From contig JBPBPI010000084.1 of assembly GCA_050954885.1 (NCBI GenBank), positions 1 to 8,588 of the forward strand: a stretch of 8,588 nt of DNA. The letters run 5' to 3'. Below, piece by piece: positions 1 through 5,841 of this stretch (positions within the stretch are counted from its first letter, which is position 1; every line of letters starts with the position of its first letter). The position numbers and the translations under genes are program-made. Under the pieces are notes generated by a model. It had not been told where the DNA came from. It made no database searches and was given only the letters and a program-made list of their open reading frames with translations. This stretch comes from JBPBPI01 sp050954885 (GTDB lineage: Bacteria > Pseudomonadota > Alphaproteobacteria > Caedimonadales > Caedimonadaceae).

Positions 1-98
1 CGTTCAAGTGTCGTTAAAAATGATGAAGAAACTTTTGCCATAAAATATTGAAACAGAAAATGGTATCATTTTCAATTACTTATTCAGACTCAGTATAT
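1..98. other. Left flank of the IS, no assignable gene
   Basis: This is AT-rich sequence up to the IS boundary. On the plus strand, bases 1-51 read as a short open frame (RSSVVKNDEETFAIKY then TGA) that could be the 3' end of a gene lying left of the window. It is too short to recognise. Nothing else here supports a gene. Confidence 0.3.
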
Positions 99-116
99 GA
101 GGGTGTCTTCAAATTT
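99..116 (+). repeat. IS left terminal inverted repeat
   Basis: The 18 bases match the reverse complement of 1043-1060 without mismatch. Just inside, both ends also share GATTT after a one-base offset. The transposase stop codon (115-117) overlaps this repeat, as is common in compact IS elements. Confidence 0.9.
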
Positions 117-981
117 AGATTTGAGCTATTTTAGCTGTCCTCTTCAGCATCGTGCGGCACATTGTCAGCTTCATCATCGTTTCTTGTGTTGAACATAAAA
201 ATTCATAATCTTTACTCAATCTTCTGTATCTCCCCATCCAGGCAAAGGTTCGCTCGACCACCCATCGTCTGGTCAGAACTTTAAATCCACCACTTAAGTC
301 TACCCCTCTTTCTTTCAACCAACCGGTCACATTTTTGACGTCTTGAGGTACCCAAAAACCTCGCTGTGGTCGTTTGATCACTTCAAAATCAATCCCTGTC
401 TGTTTAATCCTTTCTCTTAAAGCTTGACCTTGATAGCCCATATCTGCCCACATTTTTTTAACACAAGGATATTTATCTTTAAGTATTGGCCACCATGTCT
501 TCCAAGGCTGTACGGTCATTGATATGGGCACTTGTCACAAAGACCATCAGAAGAAATCCTTGACTATCAACGATAATATGACGTTTTCTGCCGTTCACTT
601 TTTTCACGCCATCATATCCTTTGACCCCCCTTTTTCTGTTGTCTTAATGCTTTGCGAATCAATAATCCCAGCACTTGGTTCCTTGAGACGACCAAGTCGT
701 TCTCTGAGATCATCTCTGATCCACCTCATTAATCGATCAATCACGCCTTGATGTTTCCATCGACGAAATTGAGTGTAGACCGATTTCCAAGAGGGTAAGT
801 CATGAGGCAGATGACGCCAGGAACACCCGGTACGTAGTAAGTAAAAAAGAGCATTCAACATCTCTCGTTTACTATGAAATCCGCGACGACCACGCGATGA
901 TGTCTTTGTTGTGACGAGAGGAGCAATGAGATACCATTTTGAATCAGAAAGATCATCTGGATAAGGAACTCTTGAAACCAT
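115..981 (-). pseudogene. IS5-family DDE transposase in two frames, with an extra frameshift
   Basis: The gene reads in three stretches. The first runs from ATG at 981 (AGGAG ribosome site at 989-993) to about 630 and ends with the first catalytic aspartate in IIDSQS. At an A5G6 tract (plus coordinates 625-635) the conserved text moves to the -1 frame (GVKGYDGVKKVNGRKRH, then HINDRTALEDM). Near 490-497 one extra base shifts it back to the first frame (LKDKYPCVKKMWADMGYQG, holding the second aspartate, then VVERTFAWMGRYRR, holding the glutamate, ending at 115). The A5G6 slip is typical of programmed -1 frameshifting in IS5 subgroups. The second shift is not expected in the family. It breaks the protein at a TAA just past ALEDMVANT, so this copy is probably inactive unless helped in trans. 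Confidence 0.85.
625..635 (-). promoter_or_regulatory. Likely -1 frameshift slippery site in the transposase
   Basis: On the minus strand the tract reads five A then six G, in phase GAA AAA GGG GGG. The orfA frame ends 21 bases further on at TGA, while the -1 frame continues the conserved IS5 transposase sequence directly after the tract. Family knowledge says that orfA/orfB of such elements are joined by programmed frameshifting. Whether this tract slips during translation is inferred. Confidence 0.6.
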
Positions 982-1042
982 TTTTTATCTCCTGAAATGA
1001 AAAACTAACCTCATAACTCTATGATAAAAAACAGTGAAAATC

Positions 1043-1060
1043 AAATTTGAAGACACCCTC
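1043..1060 (-). repeat. IS right terminal inverted repeat
   Basis: This is the exact 18-bp partner of 99-116. It lies upstream of the transposase start (ATG at 981). The bases just outside (1061-1063, TAT) match those outside the left end. Confidence 0.9.
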
Positions 1061-1156
1061 TATCTATAAAAAAGAGAACGATAATAAAAGAAATATTGAA
1101 AAAATATGATATTTAACTCTTAATTTAGATAACTCAATCTTTTTAATGATTTAATA

Positions 1157-1185
1157 TTGAATTTTATACGTCGAAGACGTATAAT
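1157..1185 (+). promoter_or_regulatory. Sigma70-type promoter for the HTH gene
   Basis: TTGAAT at 1157-1162, a 17-bp spacer, and a perfect TATAAT at 1180-1185 make a near-consensus promoter. The predicted start of transcription is near 1192, upstream of the small HTH protein gene. A perfect palindrome occupies the spacer and covers the -10 box, which implies repression by a bound dimer. Confidence 0.65.
1164..1184. promoter_or_regulatory. Palindromic operator over the -10 box
   Basis: TTATACGTC, three bases (GAA), then GACGTATAA form a perfect inverted repeat with 9-bp arms. It sits between the -35 and -10 boxes and overlaps most of the -10. Antitoxin-type HTH proteins commonly autoregulate through such sites. 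That the downstream HTH protein binds here is an inference from position and symmetry. Confidence 0.6.
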
Positions 1186-1200
1186 TTAGATTAAGATTAT

Positions 1201-1302
1201 ATGAGTAATTTTAAAAGATATAACAAAGAATACCTATTCAATCTCAAACATTACACAAGATTTTCTAGCACACAGCGAACGCATGACACTTCTGCGCGTT
1301 AA
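1201..1302 (+). pseudogene. Possible frameshifted N-terminus of the HTH gene
   Basis: An ATG nine bases after the predicted transcription start opens a 33-codon frame ending in TAA at 1300-1302. It overlaps the HTH gene by 20 bases in another frame and has no clear ribosome site. If its end (THDTSAR) were joined to RVKAIR of the HTH protein, the total would be about 103 aa, close to the usual length of NadS/HigA-like antitoxins, which have about 30-36 residues before the VKAIR motif. The alternative is that it is chance, or a leftover of a deleted upstream toxin gene. The text itself does not match a toxin that I recognise. Confidence 0.3.
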
Positions 1303-1513
1303 AGCTATACGGGCAACCTTTGGTTTATCCCAATCTAAATTTGCCTATTTGCTCGGGATTAGTGTGCGTACGCTGCAAAATTGGGAAGGCGAGTATAAAA
1401 ATCCGTCTGGTCCGTCAACGGCTCTTTTATATCTGGCTGAAACACAACCCCAAGCTTTTTTGAAAAACAGGTTAAAATTGCTTGAGCAAATCAAAAAACT
1501 TGCGTTGATATAG
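1283..1513 (+). CDS. Small XRE-type HTH protein, antitoxin-like, probably N-truncated
   Basis: This is a 76-aa DNA-binding protein. Residues 6-45 read VKAIRATFGLSQSKFAYLLG followed by ISVRTLQNWE and NPSGPSTALL. This is the helix-turn-helix core of the NadS/HigA-like antitoxin family, which normally shows WEQGRR.P.GPA after the recognition helix; here it is the looser WEGEYKNPSGPS. The protein lacks the usual 25-35 residues before the HTH. No ATG, GTG or TTG lies in frame between the TGA at 1202 and the ATG at 1283, and no good ribosome site precedes 1283. No toxin gene (RelE/HigB type) is visible beside it. It would be an orphan transcriptional regulator or a remnant of a toxin-antitoxin pair, autoregulated through the palindromic promoter upstream. 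The HTH call is firm; the antitoxin role is inferred. Confidence 0.75.
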   Translation: MTLLRVKAIRATFGLSQSKFAYLLGISVRTLQNWEGEYKNPSGPSTALLYLAETQPQAFLKNRLKLLEQIKKLALI

Positions 1514-1562
1514 CTTTACTCAAACAGTTGTAATCTTTTGTCGATAAAATTCTTAATTTTGC

Positions 1563-1601
1563 ATAGAACTGCACAAAGATATTACTTTTATGCAGTTCTA
1601 T
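1563..1601. repeat. Stem-loop between converging genes
   Basis: ATAGAACTGCA at 1563-1573 pairs perfectly with TGCAGTTCTAT at 1591-1601 around a 17-base loop. It lies between the HTH gene and the converging exported-protein operon. Neither side has a clean T-run, so it is not a textbook Rho-independent terminator, although it could block readthrough in both directions. Confidence 0.45.
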
Positions 1602-1719
1602 CTAACTTTGAGGCATTTTCAAATATGATTTTTTGAGCATCTTTTCTATTCAGAGAAAGATATCCTCTTTTGCAGATGCTTCGATTTTCTCATCAGATAA
1701 AAATATTGTTACCTCTACC

Positions 1720-2136
1720 TTAATGTGCTGATAACTGTGTCATAACTGATTTAAAATCATTATTATTTTTAATACGTCTCATGAGGTCTACAATTCCAGG
1801 ATTATGATCTTCTAATTCAGTAATAAAATCATAATTTTTATTGCCATTCCAAATTGAAGCAACAGCATTTAAAGAAGCTTGCTCGAATTTTTCCTGATTA
1901 TAAAAATCAATAGATAAATTTTCAAAAATGTAAGGAATTTCTTCTTTATCATTTTGCTTAAATAAATCTTCATCCAGATCAAGTCCAGCTGGTAAATATA
2001 TGTTCGCTTCACCTGATTGTGTTTGAATTGTTTTCTGGCATTTAATAGGCTCTATATCATTGTGAATCTGTTGTGTTGCTTTTGTCGTAGAAACAAATGC
2101 TATAACAGAAAATAGATAAGTAAATAACTTTTTCAT
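1720..2136 (-). CDS. Exported hypothetical protein, partner of the deaminase-like gene
   Basis: I do not recognise this 138-aa protein. The start is firm: an AAAGGAG ribosome site (2146-2152) lies nine bases before the ATG. Residues 1-20 (two lysines, a hydrophobic core, TKA before TQQ) form a Sec signal peptide, so the mature protein acts outside the cytoplasm. The rest is acidic and polar, with no membrane segment and one cysteine (C33). Residues 65-138 look helical (ENLSIDFYNQEKFEQASLNA, then VDLMRRIKNNNDF). The gene begins 21 bases after the deaminase-like gene ends, on the same strand, so the two are likely one operon. A role as immunity protein, chaperone or second effector is possible from position only. 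Codon use is as AT-rich as its partner and unlike the virB genes. Confidence 0.7.
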   Translation of the reverse strand: MKKLFTYLFSVIAFVSTTKATQQIHNDIEPIKCQKTIQTQSGEANIYLPAGLDLDEDLFKQNDKEEIPYIFENLSIDFYNQEKFEQASLNAVASIWNGNKNYDFITELEDHNPGIVDLMRRIKNNNDFKSVMTQLSAH

Positions 2137-2157
2137 ATACTAAAACTCCTTTATTAA

Positions 2158-3180
2158 TTAATAAGACCACAAATTTATTAATCGTGGGAATGTTGCGACA
2201 CCGTATGGATTTTCAATATGATATACTAATTTATCTTTTAGAGGAAGTTTGAGCAAATTTAAGCGATCATCAGAACTAAATTTGTCAATATTAGATCGAG
2301 TTGATTCTGACTTTTCTCCATAGGGAGATATTCCCGATGCTAAAACAATTAAACTAGAGCCTTCAGTAACTGAATAAATTTCTGATAGTTTATTTTTAAG
2401 AGATTTAACAAATAATTTTTTATTATTCGTTTCTTTGACAAGACAATTAGCACATTTAGGACACATGTCTTTTATACTGGCAATGTTTAGTATAAAATCA
2501 TGAATAAAGATACTCTTGTCTTTTCCCATATTTTTTATCATTGAATCAACAATTTTATCTATATTCTGGCTGAGATAAATCAGTAATGTTTGTTCTGAAT
2601 GCCAATTTTTTTTAAAATCAAAACTATTCAGTCTTTTTTGAACGTTTCCTACATTTTTTAAATCATTTTCATTTAAACCCCCAAGCTCCTTTATTTTCTC
2701 AGCGACAGTTTTTTTTATTGCACCTGAAGGATCAGAGATATGATCTTTAAGAGAAGTAAATTTTTTTCTTAAGTCAATATTCTCCCGGCTATGTAAAGCA
2801 GGTAATTTATTATCAGTTATTTCTAAACCATTTATAAACACTTCTTCTATAGGTACATGAAATGTATAATAATATTTTTTATCTATACTATAAATAATCT
2901 GAAAATTTGCTTTTAATACGTTTCTTCTACCTTGGGCATTTCCACCATCTTCTTTTCCTTGGCAATAATTATAAGCCCTGAATAGAGAGTCAGCTTGTGC
3001 AGCATGCCAATCTATATTTTTACCAGAACTGACGCTTATATCTTTATCTTCATAAGTAAAATTTAAATTTGGAACCCAACGAACTTTATCTTCAGGTTTC
3101 AAATCTGAAGAATTTAGTGAAAAATTAACAGATAAAAATAATCCTAAATTGAATAGAATATGTCTCCAACATGTATTCAT
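2158..3180 (-). CDS. Exported deaminase-fold protein (candidate toxin/effector)
   Basis: This is a 340-aa protein from the ATG at 3180, chosen for its AAGGA ribosome site (3191-3195) ten bases upstream; a GTG at 3213 in the same frame overlaps that site and is unlikely. Residues 1 to about 25 form a signal peptide (CWRHILFNLGLFLSVNFSL). Residues 194-196 are H-S-E within KNWHSEQTLLIYL. After 46 residues (H to C) come C240 and C243 in DMCPKCANC, then a helix and a strand (SSLIVLASGISPY). HxE followed by CxxC is the zinc-binding and proton-shuttle signature of the cytidine deaminase-like fold, found in many bacterial polymorphic toxins. The roughly 190 N-terminal residues are unassigned. By inference this is an exported deaminase acting on nucleic acid or nucleotides of a host or rival. 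The substrate cannot be told from sequence, and the low GC suggests an origin separate from the virB operon. Confidence 0.65.
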   Translation of the reverse strand: MNTCWRHILFNLGLFLSVNFSLNSSDLKPEDKVRWVPNLNFTYEDKDISVSSGKNIDWHAAQADSLFRAYNYCQGKEDGGNAQGRRNVLKANFQIIYSIDKKYYYTFHVPIEEVFINGLEITDNKLPALHSRENIDLRKKFTSLKDHISDPSGAIKKTVAEKIKELGGLNENDLKNVGNVQKRLNSFDFKKNWHSEQTLLIYLSQNIDKIVDSMIKNMGKDKSIFIHDFILNIASIKDMCPKCANCLVKETNNKKLFVKSLKNKLSEIYSVTEGSSLIVLASGISPYGEKSESTRSNIDKFSSDDRLNLLKLPLKDKLVYHIENPYGVATFPRLINLWSY

Positions 3181-3190
3181 ATGATTTTTT

Positions 3191-3195
3191 TCCTT
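3191..3195 (-). promoter_or_regulatory. Ribosome-binding site deciding the deaminase-like gene start
   Basis: AAGGA on the minus strand lies ten bases before the ATG at 3180. The alternative GTG at 3213 has no comparable site, so the shorter protein, which begins directly with a signal peptide, is preferred. Confidence 0.55.
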
Positions 3196-3213
3196 AAATA
3201 AAACTAAAATCAC

Positions 3214-3242
3214 ATTTTATTTTATATTAATAAAATTATCAA
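3214..3242 (-). promoter_or_regulatory. Possible promoter of the exported-protein operon
   Basis: On the minus strand TTGATA (3237-3242), a 17-bp spacer and TAAAAT (3214-3219) lie 34 bases before the chosen start codon. Spacing and distance are good, but the DNA here is so AT-rich that chance matches are common. Confidence 0.35.
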
Positions 3243-3460
3243 TTTTTTATTATAAAGGTATTATTTAATCAATATTTATTTAAATATTGTAATTAATTAT
3301 TATAAAAATGATAGTATTTAATAAAAGTAATTAAAGACAATTTTCTGAAAAAAAATTAGTTTATAAAAAGAAAGCCATGCAAAAAAGAGCTTAAACTAGA
3401 TTTATTAGAAGAACAGATGCAAAATCTTATCAATCCTATATCCTAGAAAGAAGCCTCTTA

Positions 3461-3486
3461 TAATTAAGAGCAATAATTAAGAGCAA
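3461..3486. repeat. 13-bp direct tandem repeat, two copies
   Basis: TAATTAAGAGCAA occurs twice head to tail without mismatch. The first copy also pairs with CTCTTA just upstream (3455-3460) to form a weak six-bp hairpin. No function is apparent. Confidence 0.7.
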
Positions 3487-3536
3487 TGTAATTTTTTATA
3501 ATTGTAATCTACAAAACCTTAGCCTGATGGATTTGA

Positions 3537-3567
3537 TGGACAAAAGTGCTGCGCTTACTTTTGACCA
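3537..3567. repeat. Long hairpin downstream of virB11
   Basis: TGGACAAAAGT (3537-3547) pairs with ACTTTTGACCA (3557-3567) around a nine-base loop, with one mismatch in 11 positions. It begins about 50 bases after the virB11 stop, where an operon terminator would be expected, but no T-run follows on either strand. It may be a processing or Rho-related structure, or a member of a dispersed palindromic repeat family. Confidence 0.5.
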
Positions 3568-3619
3568 CAAGTCACACAAGGGTTCCACCTTGAACACTAA
3601 AAAGCTTTAAAAAAAATAT

Positions 3620-4672
3620 TTACACTTCCATGGTGCGCTTTTTCATAGGATCATACCAGAGTTCGGTGATGTGTCGGCCCGCACCGCTTGAAACGTCATT
3701 GTGAACATGAACAATCACATCAACCACGAGGTAGAGCAAGCGACGAATGACCGAATAAGGTAAGGTTCTCCCTTGACGATTCTGTAAGACCATTAACGCC
3801 AAGCGTTCAAAGGTTAAGTCGCAAGATCCTGCATGACAACTTGTAATGCTCCCCCCATGGCCTGATGCCGCCACATTGATAAAATCAAATGTTTCACCGC
3901 TGCGTACCTCAGCCAATAAAATACGTGTCGGTTTCATCCGAAGACAACTCTTCAGCAATGACGCCGCTGTCACCGTTGCATGATCTTCTTCTTTGGCTTC
4001 ACTGGGATAAAAGAGATGAACGTGATTTGGATGACTTGGCAAAAATAACTCTGGTACGTCTTCAATGGTAATAATACGTTGATCCTTAGGAATCTCCTGC
4101 ATGAGAGCTTTCATAAAGGTTGTCTTACCGGAGCCAGTTTCACCTGCGACGACAATGACCTTCTCGAACTGCACGGCGCGCCGTAGAAATTCAATAAAGT
4201 TGCCTTCCTCTTTGAGCTTAAGGAGGTCACGTTCCTGTTCTGTTAGATCTGTTGTTGGGGCCTTGATATATTTGAAGAAGCCTTGCTGCTCATAGTCATC
4301 CAACATGCGAATATGGAAGGAAGGTTTTCGGATGGTTATCGATACCGTTCCAAGTTCACAAGCAGGCGGCAGCACGATTTGTATGCGCTCCCCCTCTGGC
4401 ATCACGGCAGAAAGAAGAGGATGATCTTCTGAAATGTCTTGACCGACAAATTTGGCCATAGCTGTGGCTAAGGACATCAAATGCTCTTGGGTTAAATCCG
4501 GCCTGTCGTACCGTTCCCAAACATTTTGACGTTCACAAAACACTTCAAAGGGGCGATTGACACAGATTTCAGTAATCTCTGGATCATCCAACCACTCTTT
4601 AGCAAACGCCAGATGATAATGAACAGACGTGGCCTGATCAAGAGGCGGCATAGAGTCAAGGGATGATGACAT
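3620..4672 (-). CDS. virB11: VirB11 type IV secretion ATPase
   Basis: This is the hexameric traffic ATPase at the cytoplasmic base of the T4SS, which powers pilus assembly and substrate transfer. From the ATG at 4672 it has 350 aa, full length for the family. All motifs are present: Walker A GETGSGKT (177-184), Asp box ITIEDVPEL (201-209), Walker B ILLAEVR (251-257) and His box SGHGGSITSCHAG (270-282). An N-terminal domain precedes them. It overlaps the end of virB10 by 17 bases, so translation is probably coupled. A GTG nine bases upstream (4681) is an alternative start and would give 353 aa. It is the last virB gene; virD4 does not follow as it often does in other organisms. The gene appears intact. 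Confidence 0.96.
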   Translation of the reverse strand: MSSSLDSMPPLDQATSVHYHLAFAKEWLDDPEITEICVNRPFEVFCERQNVWERYDRPDLTQEHLMSLATAMAKFVGQDISEDHPLLSAVMPEGERIQIVLPPACELGTVSITIRKPSFHIRMLDDYEQQGFFKYIKAPTTDLTEQERDLLKLKEEGNFIEFLRRAVQFEKVIVVAGETGSGKTTFMKALMQEIPKDQRIITIEDVPELFLPSHPNHVHLFYPSEAKEEDHATVTAASLLKSCLRMKPTRILLAEVRSGETFDFINVAASGHGGSITSCHAGSCDLTFERLALMVLQNRQGRTLPYSVIRRLLYLVVDVIVHVHNDVSSGAGRHITELWYDPMKKRTMEV

Positions 4673-5801
4673 CGTAAACACTCGAAAAGTCTAAATCACG
4701 TGCAATATAAATGCCCACTTGCTCGCCTTGGTTTTTATATAACGTTGGCGGAATATCAATCGTATTTTTCAAGGCTTCTGTCGCCATATCCTGGGTGGTA
4801 TCTGTGGCACCATTGAAATTAATCTGACTTTTGTTGTCGCTTCCTGTTTTTGAACTGATGCCACCGACGACATCATCCACCAAGCTTAACATCAAGGCAC
4901 CCCCAAATCTTTGCCAGAAATGATTGTCAATGTAACCAGGAACACCCGCACCCCCCAATTGATCGGCCCCAGGCGATTCTAAATTAATGATAACCCCATT
5001 GGGTGTTTTAATACGCGTCCATAGTATAAAGATACGTGCCATGCCTTGGCGCATGTTTGATTTGTATTCACCCGAAACCGTTGATCCCCGCTCAATTAAC
5101 AGAACTTTGCCGTTGTCGCTGTAAATGTTGCGTGTGATAACGCACGCCGTCATCCCTGGTATCGTTGAATCAAGCCGTGTTTGCAACGCACAATCAACAA
5201 AGCTGCCTTTGGCGAGAATAAAATTTCGGTTGCTCAGTAATTCTGCCTGACGCATTGGGGTCTGTGTGCTGGTCAGAAGTTCCGCCATCCCCTCATTTTG
5301 AGAAAGAGGTTCAGAAGGACGCGAATTTTCACGCACGGTGTTGGGCTTTGCCCCCATGGCCACGGCCATGAGTGAAGATTCTGATTTATCCAATATCTGA
5401 GGGGGTTTGCTCTTACTATTCTTTGTTATGCCCACAGAACCTGGCAGGGGTGGTGCGGTACTTACAGAAGGAAGAGGTGGCGGCACGAAAGGAATCGGTT
5501 TTAAGGCATGAGGTGCGACAGGCGTAGACTTAGGGAGATGGGAAAGATCCAAAAAGGTTCGAGCTGGCACGGCATTTGTCAGTTGTAAGTTTTTTTGCGC
5601 GACTTCTTGGTTTGCCTGATTCATATTTTTTCGATATGTCCCATAAATTATGACCCCTGTTGCACAGAAAATCACAAGTAAAATCATCCCCACCAACCGA
5701 CGATTCGTTGTTGAGGATTGAAGATCATTAACGCTCGGAATACCCCGTTCTTCACCCGGCAGTTCTTCCACACGCTGCTCAAGATTGACCTGCTGATTCA
5801 T
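4656..5801 (-). CDS. virB10: VirB10/TrbI core-complex protein
   Basis: VirB10 spans the envelope and links the inner-membrane ATPases to the outer-membrane pore. This 381-aa protein has the family layout: a cytoplasmic N-terminus, one membrane helix (about 36-54, LVGMILLVIFCATGVIIYG), a proline-rich periplasmic stretch (about 87-135, with PFVPPPLP and TAPPLP), and a C-terminal TrbI beta-barrel domain (about 190-378). The stretch DNHFWQRFGGALMLSLVDDV (292-311) corresponds to the antenna helices inserted in the outer membrane, and IARDLDFSSVY near the end is typical. An AAGGGA site (5810-5815) lies eight bases before the ATG. In the unshifted form of virB9 the ATG would overlap the virB9 stop as ATGA; as read here virB9 stops 40 bases earlier. 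Confidence 0.95.
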   Translation of the reverse strand: MNQQVNLEQRVEELPGEERGIPSVNDLQSSTTNRRLVGMILLVIFCATGVIIYGTYRKNMNQANQEVAQKNLQLTNAVPARTFLDLSHLPKSTPVAPHALKPIPFVPPPLPSVSTAPPLPGSVGITKNSKSKPPQILDKSESSLMAVAMGAKPNTVRENSRPSEPLSQNEGMAELLTSTQTPMRQAELLSNRNFILAKGSFVDCALQTRLDSTIPGMTACVITRNIYSDNGKVLLIERGSTVSGEYKSNMRQGMARIFILWTRIKTPNGVIINLESPGADQLGGAGVPGYIDNHFWQRFGGALMLSLVDDVVGGISSKTGSDNKSQINFNGATDTTQDMATEALKNTIDIPPTLYKNQGEQVGIYIARDLDFSSVYDVIIP

Positions 5802-5841
5802 GAATTGTTTCCCTTAGATTTAAGAATACGCTTCACCCCTG

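Larger units (their letters stand above)
99..1060 (-). mobile_element. IS5-family insertion sequence (IS427/IS1031-like)
   Basis: This is a complete insertion sequence of 962 bp. The left end (99-116) reads GAGGGTGTCTTCAAATTT and the right end (1043-1060) is its exact reverse complement, giving perfect 18-bp inverted repeats. The trinucleotide TAT directly flanks both ends (96-98 and 1061-1063) and is a candidate target duplication. Inside lies one minus-strand DDE transposase in two reading frames, whose stop codon sits within the left repeat. The size, the ends and the transposase text fit the IS5 family, in the subgroups that use two overlapping reading frames. The copy was probably mobile recently, because the ends are intact, but the transposase carries an extra disruption (see the gene entry). 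Subgroup assignment is from memory of family features. Confidence 0.9.
3243..3619. other. AT-rich intergenic region with repeats
   Basis: No gene is supported here. The part up to about 3515 is extremely AT-rich, and the last 100 bases next to virB11 are closer to the virB composition. It holds a 13-bp tandem repeat (3461-3486) and an 11-bp-arm hairpin (3537-3567). Short open frames run on both strands through 3464-3610 but match nothing I know. No virD4 follows virB11. Confidence 0.5.

Noticed and set aside
524..751. Plus-strand open frame inside the IS
   Set aside because: It lies antisense to the transposase, and its translation has no family features while the minus strand has clear IS5 motifs.
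1640..1725. Minus-strand stretch LSDEKIEASAKEDIFL after the exported protein, reminiscent of small antitoxin tails
   Set aside because: It is very short, interrupted by TGA, has no start, and the resemblance is too weak to call.
3181..3213. GTG at 3213 as the start of the deaminase-like protein
   Set aside because: It would add 11 residues before the signal peptide and bury the AAGGA ribosome site that fits the ATG at 3180.
3464..3610. Plus-strand open stretch including MDLMDKSAALTFDHKSHK
   Set aside because: No ribosome site, no recognised family, and the opposite strand is also open over much of the same DNA, so openness is not evidence.
3889..4295. Plus-strand open frames opposite virB11
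   Set aside because: They are antisense shadows of the Walker and His box region; no ribosome sites and no recognisable domains.
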